Positions 10,447 to 23,579 of a DNA stretch of 64,000 bases are shown one piece after another. Below the pieces are notes generated by a model. The model was not told the DNA's origin. It did no database searches and saw only the letters and a list, made by a program, of their open reading frames with translations. Numbering within the stretch: the stretch's first letter is position 1; every line of letters begins with the position of its first letter. Made by a program: the position numbers and the translations under genes. This DNA comes from Cryptomeria japonica (taxonomy: Eukaryota > Streptophyta > Pinopsida > Cupressales > Cupressaceae): assembly GCF_030272615.1 (NCBI RefSeq), contig NC_081415.1, positions 190,306,270-190,370,269 on the forward strand, written 5' to 3'.

Positions 10447-12661
10447 GAATCAAAAGACAACTATCAGCACCCCAGACACCCCAACAAAATGGAGTTGTGG
10501 AAAGGCAGAATGAAACTATTTTGGATGCAGCAAGAACCATGTTAATAGAAGCAAATCTACCTCATGTCTACTGGAGATAAGCAGTGAATACAATGGTTTA
10601 TACTTTCAATAGAGTTCACATCAAAAGTGAAACCGGTAAGACCCCTTATGAACTATGGTTTGGTCATATTTATACACTTAAGTATTTCATAATATTTGGA
10701 AGCAAATGTTATATTAGAAGAGATGAGTATATTGGCAAATTTGATCCTAAAAGTGGCGAAGGAATATTTCTTGGTTATTCATCTAAAAGCGAGGCATATA
10801 GATGTTATAATAAAATATTATAGAAAATCATTGAGAGTACTAATGTGAAGATAGATGAACATTTTAGAGGAGATTCAAGATCTATAGAACCAATAGTTGA
10901 AATGATTATAAATGAACCGACACAAATTGCACCAGTATAGAGTAAAGATCGAGTCATACCGACATCATTAGAAAACTCAACTGTGACTAAAGAATAACAA
11001 CATGTAAGTGGAAATCAGTACAAACCTAGGTATGTAAGATTGAATCAATCAAAGAATCAAATAATTGGAAACAAGAATCAAGGTGTTATGACTAGAGGAA
11101 GATTGGCAAATGAAGAGGTATGTTTAATTTCTCAAGTTGAACCAACATTTGTTATTGATACATGTCAGGATGAACATTGGATAAAAGCAATGAAAGATGA
11201 ATTAGAACAAATTGAAAAGAATAATACTTGGACATTAGTTCCCCGGCCTAAAGACAAAAATGTAATTGGAACTAAATGGGTATATAGAAATAAATTTAAT
11301 GAGAATGGTGAAGTAATCAGGAACAAAGAAAGATTAGTTTGTAAGGTTATTCATAGAAGGAAGGAATTGATTATAATGAAACCTTTGCACCAGTAGCCAG
11401 AGTTGAGGCAGTTAGACTATTTCTTCCATTTGCAACTCATAAGAACTATAAAGTTTATCAGATGGATGTAAAATGTGTATTTTTGAATGGAGATCTTGAG
11501 GAGGAAGTTTACATTGAACAACCTGATGGATTTTCTTTGACAAATAATAAGGATATGGTTTGGAGGTTAAGGAAAGCTTTATATGGTTTGAAGCAAGCTC
11601 CTAGATCTTGGTATGCTAGACTGGATAGATATCTTTTGAAGCTTGGTTACACAAAAGGTAATGCTGACAACAATTTGTATTACAAAATTACCAATGATGA
11701 TATTTTGGTTATTGAAGTATTTGTGGATGATATCATTTTTGGAGGTGAAGATGGATTATGTAAAGACTTTTCCAACTAGATGCAAAAAGAATTTGAAATG
11801 TCTATGATTGGAGAGATAAAAATAATTGTAGGTTTTCAGATTTCACAAATTGATAAAGGTATATTCATATGTCAAACAAAGTACTTTAAGGAACTCTTGA
11901 AGAAATTTGGTATGGAAAATTCCAAACTGGTAAGTATTCCTATGACTACAACTAATAAATTGACATTGAAGGATGATTCAACTCCTATTAATCCAACAAG
12001 ATACAAATCTATGATTGGAGGTTTACTGTATTTGACACAAATCAGACTTGATATAATGAATGCAGTATGTATTGTTTCAAGATTTCAAAGAAATCCTAAA
12101 GAAAATCATGAATCAATAGTTAAAAGTATTTTTCGGTACCTACAAGGCACAACAAATCTTGGTTTATGGTATCCTAAAGATGAAAATTTTGATTTATATG
12201 CATACACTGATGCAAATTGGGCAGGAGATGTAGATGATAGAAAGAGTACCACTGGCAGTGTATTATTTCTTGGTAGAAGATTGATTTCATGGATAAGCAA
12301 GAAGCAGAGTTGTACATCATTATCTACAGCAGAATCAGAATATGTTACAACAACAACTAATTGTACTTAGGTATTATGGATCAAGCAAATGTTGAAGGAT
12401 ATAAAGGTAAAATGCAAAGAACCAATAATTATCTATTGTGATAATTCAACAGCAATTGATATATCAAAGAAACTGGTATTTCACTCTAAGACAAAGCATG
12501 TTTCTATTAAGTATAATTTTCTGAAAGAGAATGTTGAAGCAAATGAAGTGAGATTGGTTTATGTGAATACTAAAAAGCAAATTGTAGATATCTTTATAAA
12601 ACCTTTGCCTAAAGAAACATTTGAATATCTCAGAGAGCAACTTGGGGTAATTTCCCCATAG
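10447..12661 (+). pseudogene. Element E: Ty1/copia pol remnant (integrase C-end, RT, RNase H)
   Basis: Begins inside the integrase core (APQTPQQNGVVERQNETI) and continues through KTPYELWFGH and FDPKSGEGIFLGYS of the integrase C-terminal part. The RT follows: [41 protein letters not shown], and the catalytic box present as FVDD (near 11720). RNase H follows: YTDANWAGDVDDRKSTTGS, DNSTAI and KTKHVSIKYNF. Order and motifs are those of a copia RVT_2 polyprotein. About seven stops or frameshifts interrupt it. Gag, protease and the first part of integrase are missing. It ends 355 bp before the polypurine tract, with no ORF2-like gene after it. Confidence 0.9.
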
Positions 12662-13028
12662 ACAGAGACTTAAATGTTGAAGATTGGCATCAAACCGATA
12701 GGGACTAACATAAAAATGTTTTTCTGGCTTTGATGAAGGAGAGCTACTTGTCAGGGGGAGTAGTTAGCTGAATGTTATGTTTTGAATTCTTAACTGCTTT
12801 GGCATTTGATGTCAAAGGGGGAGAGCTATCTATAGAAAAACATTATACCTTAAGGGAGACATATACTCTTTGGATATATGTATTTTTGGTTTTGGTTTCT
12901 TTTTCTGTTACACAACTTTGTATTGATCTATCTTTGGGAGATTGTTGCTTTATTGGTTTTTGGCATTCTGTTTTTGGCACTTAGATGTTTTTCCATCTAG
13001 TGTTGCCATCAATGCCAAAGGGGGAGAT
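12662..13028 (+). promoter_or_regulatory. Element E 3' region with three polypurine tracts
   Basis: Three purine runs occur between the RNase H end and the LTR: CAGGGGGAGTAG near 12753, CAAAGGGGGAGAG near 12815, and the LTR-adjacent AAAGGGGGAGAT at 13017-13028. No coding sequence is supported. The pattern repeats what is seen in elements A, B and C. Confidence 0.7.
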
Positions 13029-14093
13029 TGTTGGTATTATGGATGACTTCCTGATGTGTTGCATTGGTTTTGTCATTGATATCAACACTTGTCTTCTTGG
13101 AGGTCTACATTATGTTCACCGGTATAGTTATTGACTTATGCACAGTCACCGGTATGTGTTCACCAGTAGGTTATATTGTTCACCAGCAACGATGATGACT
13201 TGTTATCATCTGGAGATAATTTGATTATGTCTAAGACATGGATTGGAAGTTTGGATTTTGTGTTATGCTTATTGGTCTATTCGGGTTGACAGATTTGCCT
13301 TTACTGACAAATAGGTCTAGGCTATGGACCGGTACATGATATCTATTCTAGATCAGCACGACATGTTTTGGAAATGGTTTATTGATTGGATATTGTATTC
13401 AGCCGACATATTGTATTGCATCAAGACTTATTTGTAATCAATTTAATTATAATATCTTTAGTGAGCCAACCTATACATTTGGTCTTAGGTTTTGTATAAA
13501 TGATTGTATGATCTTATTGAAGATCAAATATGGTATGAGTCTATTCGAATATTCAAAAGCAAAAATAAGCAAATCCTTGTGCAAATCACGCATACATTAT
13601 TTGAAGGTGTTTGAAACTCATGTTTAGATCTTAAACTAGTACTAAATCCAGCATTCCAGATGCTATTTTGAGCAATACATTATCATTGGATTTAACCATC
13701 CAATTGTAGTCAGTGTGACTCCTATTTTGTGATTGAGCAGTGAGCTCTAGGCGGTTGGCCTTTCTGCATGTGCAGACCCCATTTGTATAAACTTACTATC
13801 TGCAGTAGTATCATCTAATTGTGGGTAAGGTTTCCCATTGTGGTTTTTCCCCTTACCGAGTTTCCTTGTCAAAATATTTGTGTCATGTGTTGTAGATATT
13901 GTTTCTCTTTATGTTTCATGCATTGAGTTACACTAGTACAACTATAACTGTTAATCTATTTTACCAACATTTAAGTTTGGTTTACTGACATTAAGTTTAA
14001 GCTAGAATAATTTACATTTGATCTATAATTTATTGACAAGTGATTAACAACTGATTCACCCCCCCTCTTAGTTGTCCTTCCCAGTTCCTAACA
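13029..14093 (+). repeat. Element E 3' LTR
   Basis: Starts TGTTGGTATT after the polypurine tract and ends CCTAACA. It contains GAGCTCTAGGCGGTTGGCC, similar to the corresponding part of LTR A read on the minus strand. The GGTTTTTCCCC...TTTCCTTGTC block and GATTCACCCCCCCTCTTAG near its end are shared with LTRs A, C and D. ACCGGT occurs several times. The matching 5' LTR is missing. Confidence 0.8.
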
Positions 14094-16649
14094 ACACTAT
14101 CATGTACGAGGAAAACCCAAGATGGGAAAAGCCTTGGTGAGAAATGTTGGTGGAGTCTACTGCTCCAATCCAGACTCTTAATCAAATCAGTTATAAAGTT
14201 TAGGGCACCAACCCAAGGAGCTACAACCCCTAATTTAGGGCACCAATCTAAGGAGCACCAACCCCCACCTAATTTATGGGATACAACCCAAAATATTTAC
14301 AACCCCTACTAGTTTATGGGCACCAACCCAAAGGAGCTACAACCCCTGCACCAAGCTACAACTCAGTGTTCACAATGATAGCATCAAATAAAAAAGTAAT
14401 CATTCTGTTACAAGTGAATCTTGTAACCATTTCTTATACCTTACTCTTCTGGTGAGACACCTTCTCTGCTACACCAATACACCTCTCTCTATGTCCATTC
14501 TCACTTCTTTCAGTTTCTCTACTGCTCTCCACTGGTACTACACTCAGCCAATTCTATGTCTGCCTTCTTTGCAATTACCTTTTCTTCTACTCTATCGATA
14601 TGGACACTATTGGTTCTACACTTCTACCTGTTGAACACTTCAACCTTGTTCTCCCTCACACTCAATCTCTTCTCTATCTCCTTGATGAGCACTTGAATCA
14701 TCTTCTCTCACCTGCAACAACCCTATCTTCTTTTTTTCAACAACCACTCTCCCTGATTTTGGCTTCCCTATTTATAATTTGGTTTTCAGACCAAAAACCA
14801 ATTCAAAAACATGGGTAGTTAGGGTTTTCTTCAAAGATAACTAGACAGAACAAATCCAATCAAATTTGATTGGATCACAACTCAAAGATAGCTACCTGCA
14901 CATATCTGCCATTTTTGTACCATCCATAACACACCTTCCTATTTCAACAACCAATAATCAATCTCTCGGCATTGCTGAGTCAATCGCCAAGTCTGATCTA
15001 CACAATCAATCTATCTTGAATCTTTTTTGTCCATTTGATCTCGAGTCGTACACCTCTACAAATCCATCTCGAGCTTTGTAGTCATCATTAATGTTGGACC
15101 AACCTCAACTACCTCCCCAACCTCACTTCACTAACATGTGCATGTTTCATCTGCCACTTCATGCAAGTTTGCCACTTCATCTTCATGTGGCATCACTACC
15201 GATATCCACCTCATTAGACTTCTCTATTGGTTCGTGCATAGTCATTGACCACACATATAACTGGTTTCATCTACTGGTTAACAAACCCTACCAAGATATA
15301 ACACCTTGTCGGTAAACCTTCATGCCAACACAAGCTTAATCTTGCTGGTGTAGTACATTAACTAGGAATCAACCGTGTCAGTCCTCAGCAGCTATTAGGA
15401 GTAACTCAACATGTGTAACTCCATCAGATGAAGGTCTTCCACTCTTTCACATTTTGTTCACTCAGTTGCATAGCGGTATCCTTGTCTACCGGTAATTGCC
15501 TAGAGGACTTGATGTCATCATCCTCCATTAGATTTGTATTGATGGCAACTCAACACACCTTCTTTAAATGCTTATTTGGTGTGTATCTTTGATCACACAC
15601 TCCTTAACCTTTATTTTGTTGCACTCCTCTTTATCAGGTGAGAACCTTATCTTCCTTGTTTCTTCTCTAATGATTCATCAGTTGACATAACATGTCAACT
15701 ATCACCCATGCAGATTCTGGTAGATGTGTTTATTGGTGGACAACATACTTTCCTTCTTTCTGGTGAGACACATTGATGACACCAAGTCATCACACTCCAA
15801 CTATTCTGCATCAACCTTCCTTCAGCATCCTGGTATCACCATGTATATTCCTGCAAAATCTCTAGCATCCTTCTTCATCAAACCGGTTCTCCTACCAACT
15901 AATTTGTCAAGATGAAAAACACACCATCTCAACTCCTCATTCTTCCTTCATTGTCTCGGTAGCACATCTTGTTTTCACTTGCTTATCCGGTGTACATTTC
16001 TGATCTCATGCTCTAGGGGCTTCCTTATCTTCCACTTGTACATCTGGTCTTTACATTCAATCACCTGTCTACCTTAGGGAATCATTCTATGGGTACAAGT
16101 GTGACATTACTGAGGGGAGGATACATCTTCAACATGACATAAATCCCTGTGGTTTCCATATGTTATCAAGCACATAGAGGCAACATACTTTGTCAACCTA
16201 TCACCTAGCCTATGATAGCTTCTTCATCTGTGGGAGTCTTGCTAGTTATCCTTACACTAGCAATCTGGTGGCTTGCATAAACGTCACCTCTAGTGTTGAT
16301 CTGATCAAAATAGAATTCCACCACTTTAGCACAATCAATATCCATCATGGTCTCTTCATTTCGGTTGTATGCACCACCATATCAATAACCCTTTTTTATT
16401 GAGTGGAGTAGTCACTTTACTACACCTCTAGCATACTAGTACATGTCATTTCTTCCTTCTGCATGAAGATGGACATTGGGTTGTCACCGATGACATCACA
16501 TCATATCTTCTCCCATGATGGTCCATCTTTCATTTTGGTTGATATCAAACTCTAATGCCAACAACCTCTTGTTCACTAGTTGACAATAATGTCAGTGATA
16601 CCGATAACATCCTATACCGGTTGATATTAATGACAACACAATGACAACA
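14094..16649 (-). repeat. Element D LTR, left copy (3' LTR, truncated)
   Basis: Matches 19710-22204 almost throughout but lacks the first 170 bp or so, where element E's LTR now abuts. The resumption point (ACACTATCATG) suggests that E, or a precursor, inserted into this LTR. It ends ATGACAACA next to the ATCTCCCCCTTT tract. Small ORFs in this stretch are not conserved between the two LTR copies and are not called as genes. Confidence 0.8.
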
Positions 16650-17767
16650 ATCTCCCCCTTTGGCATTGATGTAAACACATGTAGTACCTAGTATACTACA
16701 GTAACTTTCTCCCCATTTGACAATAATGGCAAAGGGAACTATCAGGATAACATTCCTCCTTGTATCTACTAGGCACTGACAAAAATCTTTCTCCCCCTTT
16801 TTACCAAGTGCATCTCTCCCTGAAACACAGACCTCTAAAATTCATCAATTTAGTCAAGTCCTAAACCAAGACCCGCATCAATACCTGTTACATCTATTAT
16901 CATGACTACATTACCAACTACAAGTCACATATCCAACCAGTTGACCCATAAAGATGTATGCACATATGATTAGCTACTGGAGAAACACATGTCATTCAGG
17001 TCCTTTCCAATAACACTTGAGACATAACCTCATCCATCTAGGCTACCAGAGTTACTGCAATGATCCCTTAACTCATTGACTTGCATAGCCTGCAACACTA
17101 ATCAACAGCCATGTCGCTAACATGTTGTACATATCGGTCTCTTATCTCTATTGGGATACTTTCCTCTTTACCTTTATCTTTCAGTTTCAATTACCATCGC
17201 TACCATTCATTTCACCTATAGCAGTAAACCATATTCCATGTGTAGTCTAGGAGGTAACTACACACACACTTGTCATTTCATTTTCTTCCTCTTACCGGCA
17301 GCAACTTGTTTATCTCCTTTGTTCCTTTCAACTAAGGGGTGAATGATATGGTCAGTATGTAACTCCCCCTAAGTCCAGCATGTCCTTTAAGCCATAGGAG
17401 ATATCACCTGTGCATTGAATACACAATGTTGATCCATGCTCTTATTTTTTGGCTTCTTCCTCTGTGTTAGCTTGATTTCTTTCCTTTCCACATCTACAGC
17501 CTTGGTGGCAGGGTTGACCTTCTTCTCCTCATTAGTTCTCTCTTTGTAGATAGTGTTGTAGTGTCATACAACATCCATGTCAATCTCATGACTGGAGAAC
17601 CTTCTAACATATTGGTTTGCTCTTTGTTTTCTGACCATGCCATTTTGGCTGGTTACCGGTTTCCTTTAATTCCTTGATTGTGCAAGAACATTTTTCCTCT
17701 CATTCCAAGTAGGTCTATGCTGCTCATATCCCCTGTAACTGCTCTCACACTAAGCATGACTGATCCA
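16650..17767 (-). other. Element D 3' internal non-coding region
   Basis: Begins with the polypurine tract (ATCTCCCCCTTT, 16650-16661). Further CTCCCC runs occur near 16713 and 16791, and CTCCCCCTAAG near 17362. No pol or ORF2 similarity is seen between here and the zinc-knuckle part of gag. The element is therefore a gag-only (TR-GAG type) LTR element. Confidence 0.6.
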
Positions 17768-19538
17768 CTAGTTGTCATAGGAACACATATTCTTCTTCCT
17801 GCATTCATAACTTCTATGACCTAATCCATTATAGTTATAACACACAATGTTTATACTTTTAGGAACAGTGCATGGATTCTTGTTAGCATAGCCGAGAAAG
17901 GGAACATGCATGTTTCTACTTTGTGAAACACTTGGCTTATATGCATGAAATTTATAGCCATATGATTTATTATACCTAGGAAGAACACTTTGTCTATTCC
18001 TAGACCTCATTTTACATTCTTCTGCCCTATGGCCATTATCTTTACATGCAAAACAATAACCAGAGAAAGGTGTTTCATTACTTACAAATTTATTCTGCCA
18101 AACATGAGGTGATTTTACTAGTTTGGCCTCTCTATTTCTCCTTCTAGAATGGATCCTGGGTTGTCCATGCTCTGTAGATCTTCCATCTAATCTCTTCATC
18201 TGCCATGATTGTCTTGACTTGTTGGTAGCAACCTTTCTTTGTCTTCTACCGGTGGAAGGCCTTCCAGGCTAGCTTCTCATGTTCTTGCTTTCGGTGAAGC
18301 TATCTTCTCCTATTTTCCCTTTTCCTTTCAGATCTGCATTGTTCCTCCATGCAACACCATTCTTCATCCTCAGCTTCATGTCCTCACTGGTTGTAATCAG
18401 ATCTATCCTTTTCTTTGGATCATTTCTAATAGTGAAGGTCTGACCCTTTCCATTTCCATTTGAGGAGACAAATTAAATATTTTTGTGGGAGGTCTCCTTG
18501 CTTGTAGATAATTCACCGACAGTACATCCTAATCCTCTAGTATCCTTGGAATGTTTTTGTTGATTCAACATTTTGTCCAAGGATTCAGTGCTACCATCAT
18601 ACCGATTTCTTACCTTGAATTCATTTTTGCACTTCTCAAGATCTTTCCTCAGATTATCTAGTTCCTCTTTCATCTTCTAATACTCTTTATCCTTTGTTTC
18701 CACTTCTAGCTAGAGATACTCACATCTTCTCTCTTTGTCATCAAAGACTGATTTCAACTCACCAGTCAATTCTTTTTCCTCTTCTAGTTGAGATGTCAAT
18801 ATGGAGATATTGTTATTTGATTCTTCAAGGCATATTCTCAACCCGCTGCATTCATCATGAACTAAATCTTTGTACCTTTTAAAATATTTTCTAACATTTT
18901 GCAGCTCTTCTAGTGCACTTACCAGTACACTTTCAAGATCTACTTTAGCTTCATCTCCATCATCACTCCCAAACACATCTTTCCGGTGGGATCTGTTTGC
19001 CTTTTCACACTCTGATGTGTGCACTTCACTTTTTGTCTCTTGTGCCATGAAGAGATGGGTTTCCTCTTCATCAAAATTGTAGCAGCTGACCAATCTGCTA
19101 TCAACACTTCCACACGTGTCTACTTTGTTGTTCTTCATGCTTCCACAATCTGATTCAACATGGCTCATTTTCATAAAGTTTCTTTAGTCTATCCCATAGA
19201 ATCTTTGTCAATTTACACCTATCCACCTCTAAGGAGACATCACCAGTGAGCCCACTGAATATAACTTTCATTGCTTCTTCATTGTACAAGGATATTCTTT
19301 CTTCTTCAAGATTGGTGGGAGGACTGACATTCCTAAGGAGAGCATTAACAGTTACCATCCAAACATCATAACCTAAGGAGGACAGGTAGACTTCCATTCT
19401 ACAACTCCAAATAGAATAGTTTGAACCATCAAAAACTGGAGAAGGGATTGTCACTAAACAGAACATTGTATCCTTAAGCCAGAATCTACCCAAGCAAGAG
19501 AAATCTTGACAAAAAGGGTACCTAGGATCTGATACCAA
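17768..19538 (-). pseudogene. Element D gag: copia capsid-like region, coiled coil, CCHC
   Basis: Read on the minus strand from the primer site. The first part (19538-19155) has PSPVFDGSNYSIWSCRMEVY and SLGYDVW, then LTGDVSLEVDRCKLTKILWDRL, typical of the copia Gag/UBN2-like domain that forms capsid. A coiled coil follows (19174-18473), with GLGCTVGE. The knuckle region (18199-17768) has CFACKDNGHRAEEC and a degenerate CYNYNGLGHRSYEC in which the second cysteine is tyrosine. Frameshifts separate the three pieces and no clear start codon is preserved. It is the only element here that retains the capsid-like part. Confidence 0.8.
19527..19538 (-). promoter_or_regulatory. Element D primer-binding site
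   Basis: The minus strand reads TTGGTATCAGAT immediately after the LTR end …TAACA. It is the initiator tRNA-Met type primer site. Confidence 0.8.
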
Positions 19539-19539
19539 T

Positions 19540-22204
19540 TGTTAGACACAATGTCCCACTGAGAGGGGGGGTGAATTAGTGGTTCTCAACTTTTCTCTTT
19601 AACTTTTCTAGGTGAGCATACCAGTTAACAGATTCTTACTCAATGCAGACTTACCGGTTAGTGAGAAGACTAAACACAAATGCATTCTCACACAAAGGGA
19701 CATCACATAACACTATCATGTATGAGGAAAACCCAAGATGGGAAAAACCTCAGTGAGCAATGCTGCTAGAGTCTACTGCTCCTATCCAACCTCACAATCA
19801 AATCAGTTACAAAGTTTAGGGCACCAACCCCTACCCAATTTATGGGCTACAACCCAAAGGAGCTACAACCCCTGGTAGTTTATGGGCACCAACCCAAAGG
19901 AGCTACAACCCCTACACCAAGCTACAACTCAGTGATCACAATGATAGCATCAAATACAAAAGTAATCATTCTGTTACAAGTCAATCTTGTAACCATTTCT
20001 TATACCTTACTCTACCGGTGAGACACCTTCTCTGCTACACTAGTACACCTCTCTCTCTCTATCATTTCTCACTTCTTTCAGCTGCTTTGCTGCTCTCCAC
20101 CGGTACTACACTCAGCCGATGCTAGGCCTTCCTTCTCTGCAGTTACCTTTTCTTCTACTCTACTGATATGGACACTACCGGTTTTGCACTCCAACCTTGT
20201 TCTCCCTCACACTCAATCCCTCCCCTATCTCCTTGATGAGAACTTGATTGATCTTCTCTCACATGCAACAACCCTATCTTCTTTTGTTCAACAACCACTC
20301 TCACTGATTTTGGCTTCCTATTTGTAATCTGGTTTTCCTGCCAAAAACCAATTCAAAAACATGGATGGTTAAGGTTTTCTCCATAGATTAGGAGACACAC
20401 CAAATCTAATAAATCTGATCAGATTACAACTTAGAGATAACTGCCTACACATATCCACCATTTCTATTCCATCCATAACATGCCTTCCTATTTCAACAAC
20501 CAACAATCAATTTGTCGACACTACTTAGTCAATTGCCAAATCCAATCTGCACAATCAATCTGTCCTAAATCTTTGTTTTCCATTTGATCTCAAGTCGCAC
20601 ACCTCTACTACTCCACCTCAAGCTTCACAATCATCATTAATGTTGGACCAACCTCAACTACCATACCGACCTCACTTCACTAACCTATGCCTGTTTCATC
20701 CGTCACTTTATACTTTATGCAAGTTTGCCACTTCATCTTCACATGGTTTCATTATCGATATCCACCTCATCACACTGCTTTGTTGGTTCATGCCTATTCA
20801 CCGACCACACATATAACTGGTTTCACCTACTGGTTAACACCCTACCGACATATAAAACCTTGTCAATAAACCTTCATGCCAACACCAACTTAATATTAAT
20901 GGTATAGTACATCAACCGGGCATCAACCATGCCAGTCCCCAGTAGCTATCAGCAATAACTCAACATGTGTAACTCCATCAGATGAAGGTCTTCCACTCTT
21001 TCACATTCTACTTACTTAGCTACATACCAGTATCCTTGTTTATCAACAAATACCTAGATGACTCGATGTCATCATCCTCCATTAGATTTGCACTGGTGGC
21101 AACTCAACACACCTTCTTCAAATGCTTATCAGGTGTGTATCTCTGATCACACACTCCTTAACCTTCAGTTTTTTACACTCCTCTTTATCAAGCGAGGACC
21201 TTATCTTCCTTGTTTCTTCTTTGATGATTCACCAGTTGACATAACATGTCAACTATCACCCATATAGATTTTGGTAGATGTGTCTATCGGTGGACAACAT
21301 ACTTTCCTTCTTGCCAATGAGACACATTGATGACACCAAGTCATCACACTCCAACTGTTCTACATTGAATTTCCTTGAGCATCCCAGTATCACCATGTAT
21401 ATTCTTGCAGACTCACTAGCATCCTTCTTCATCAAACCAGTTCTCCTACCAACTGATTTGTCAAGATGACAAATATACCATCTCAACTCCTCATTCTTCC
21501 TTCACTGTCCCGGTAGCACATCTTGTTTTCACTTGCTTATCCGGTGTGCATTTCTAATCTCATGCTCCAGGGGCTTCCTTATCTTCCACTTGTACATCCG
21601 GTCTCTGCATTCAATAACCTATCTATCTCAGGGAATCATTATGTGGGTACAAGTGTGACATTACCAAGGGGAGATACATCTTCAACATGACATATGTCTC
21701 AGTGGTTTTCCTTATGTCATCATGCACACAAAGGCAATATACTTTATCAACCTATCACCTAGCTTGTGATAGCTTCTTCATCTAGTGGGAGTCCTGCTAG
21801 TTATCCTTACACTATCAATCTGGTGGCCTACACAAACTTTACCTCTGGTGTTGATGTTATCCAAATAGCATTCCACCACTTTAGCACAATCAATATCCAT
21901 CATGTAGTCTCTTCATTCCAGTTGCATGCACCCCCATATCAACAATCCTTTTTCTAAGTGGAGTGGTCACTTTACTACACCTCTAGCATAATGGTACATG
22001 TCGATTCTTCCTTTTGCATGAAGATGGACACTAGGTTGTCACCAATGACATCACATCATATCTTCTCCCATGTCAGTCCATATTCCATTTCGGTTGACAT
22101 CAAACTCTAATGCCAACAACCTCTTGTTCACTAGTTGGCAACAATGTCAATGATACCAATAACATCCTATACTGGTTGACATCAATGACAACACAATGCC
22201 AACA
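19540..22204 (-). repeat. Element D LTR, right copy (5' LTR)
   Basis: Runs from TGTTAGACAC to AATGCCAACA, 2,665 bp, unusually long for copia. The GTGAATTAGTGG edge, the GGAAAACCCAAGATGGGAAA block near 19726 and many ACCGGT palindromes are present. It is near-identical by eye to 14094-16649 over the shared length. Confidence 0.85.
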
Positions 22205-23579
22205 ACCTCCCCAAAGGAGCACCAACCGCTTATCTATTCACAACACCAACTCAAGGAGCACCAACCTCTACACTGAGCACACACATAGTGAAATACAATG
22301 AGATATACAAATAATACAATGATAAGCACCTTGTTACAAATGAGTTTTGTAACCTCTACAAATAATTCACTCTACCAATTGAACTCTTTTCTATCACACT
22401 TCTTTTTCTCTACCAGATCTCAGTTCTCTCTATCCGAATCCTCTTCAACTCAACTTTTGCTTTGTCAGATTTCCTCTCACACTCTCTCTGGTCTCCTTCA
22501 CTCTATGTTGCTACCTCACCGGTTCAATCTCTACCGGTTTGATGGACTATTATACTCTGTAACTATTTACCGGTTATCTTAAACCCTTCTGGTTAAACCC
22601 CTCTTGCCAGTTCTTCTTATAGCACTCAGTCACTTCAATAGTTTTCTATCAACACTCAAACTGATCAACTCTTGTATAGAATAAGCACACTTTCTCATCC
22701 TCTACCTTAATTCTTTTATCTGCACATTTATACACATGCTTTCCCACCAAAAAATAAACTCAAACTTTATGCGGCTAGGGTTTTCTTCACCAACCACGAT
22801 CCGTATTAAATCGGATCTCATCTTCTTGAATCGACAATTTGCAACAGATTAGAAAAACACTCTGTCCTTTTTGTTCTTCCAATGCATGTTTACTCTATTT
22901 AGCAAACTGGACCTTATTCATCAGCCTTAATTTTGTCGATCACAATAACAATAAATGATCTAGTTGTTTCCTTCTCCTAATCAACAAGACAATCAGATGT
23001 CCTACTTTGATCATAACACCAAAAAATATCTACCTTTTGATCTGCTTTGAGCCACAATCCTCTACAATCGATCCATGATTTCTCCAGTCTTCATTTAATA
23101 TCGACCTAATCGGCAACTACCTTGTTGATGCACCATTCACCTACCACTACATGTTCACCACCTGGAGTCCACGTGACATCTCTATCAGCATCCAACTCAC
23201 TTTATTGTGTCAGTTCAAACTCGATCACCTACCAAACATACTACCGGTATACACCAACTGGTTAACCTTCATATCATGCACTTCTTTGTTCTATCGGTTA
23301 GTACATGTTACCTCAGACCACACTCACCAAATCATGAAACATACTCAGGGTAAGCCACTGTCATAAACCTTCATCATTTACTAGTGATAGTCCTCAACCA
23401 TTTTGCTAAAGTGGAAAATACTTCACATCCTTTCATCTTCTTATCTGAGTCCTTCAATTTGTCTCTTTGCTTTATTACCGGTTGACATCAACACACCAAC
23501 AATCTTCAATACTCCTACTTGCATACCGGTTACATCAACTTGCATACCAGTTGGCATCAATGACAACACAATGCCAACA
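22205..23579 (-). mobile_element. Fragment of a third, diverged D-like LTR
   Basis: After a short CCTCCCC stub, the sequence resumes LTR-like text related to D (GCACCAACC, CTTGTTACAAATGAG...GTAACCTCTAC). It ends ATGACAACACAATGCCAACA, the same terminus as LTR D. It carries at least six ACCGGT motifs. Its beginning is missing. It is a diverged relative joined to the D element, not a simple continuation. Confidence 0.65.

Noticed and set aside
14452-16402. Several 60-74 codon plus-strand frames in the D LTR
   Set aside because: They lie in an LTR. Some recur at the matching place in the other copy only because the DNA is duplicated, and no domain or consistent reading frame is kept.
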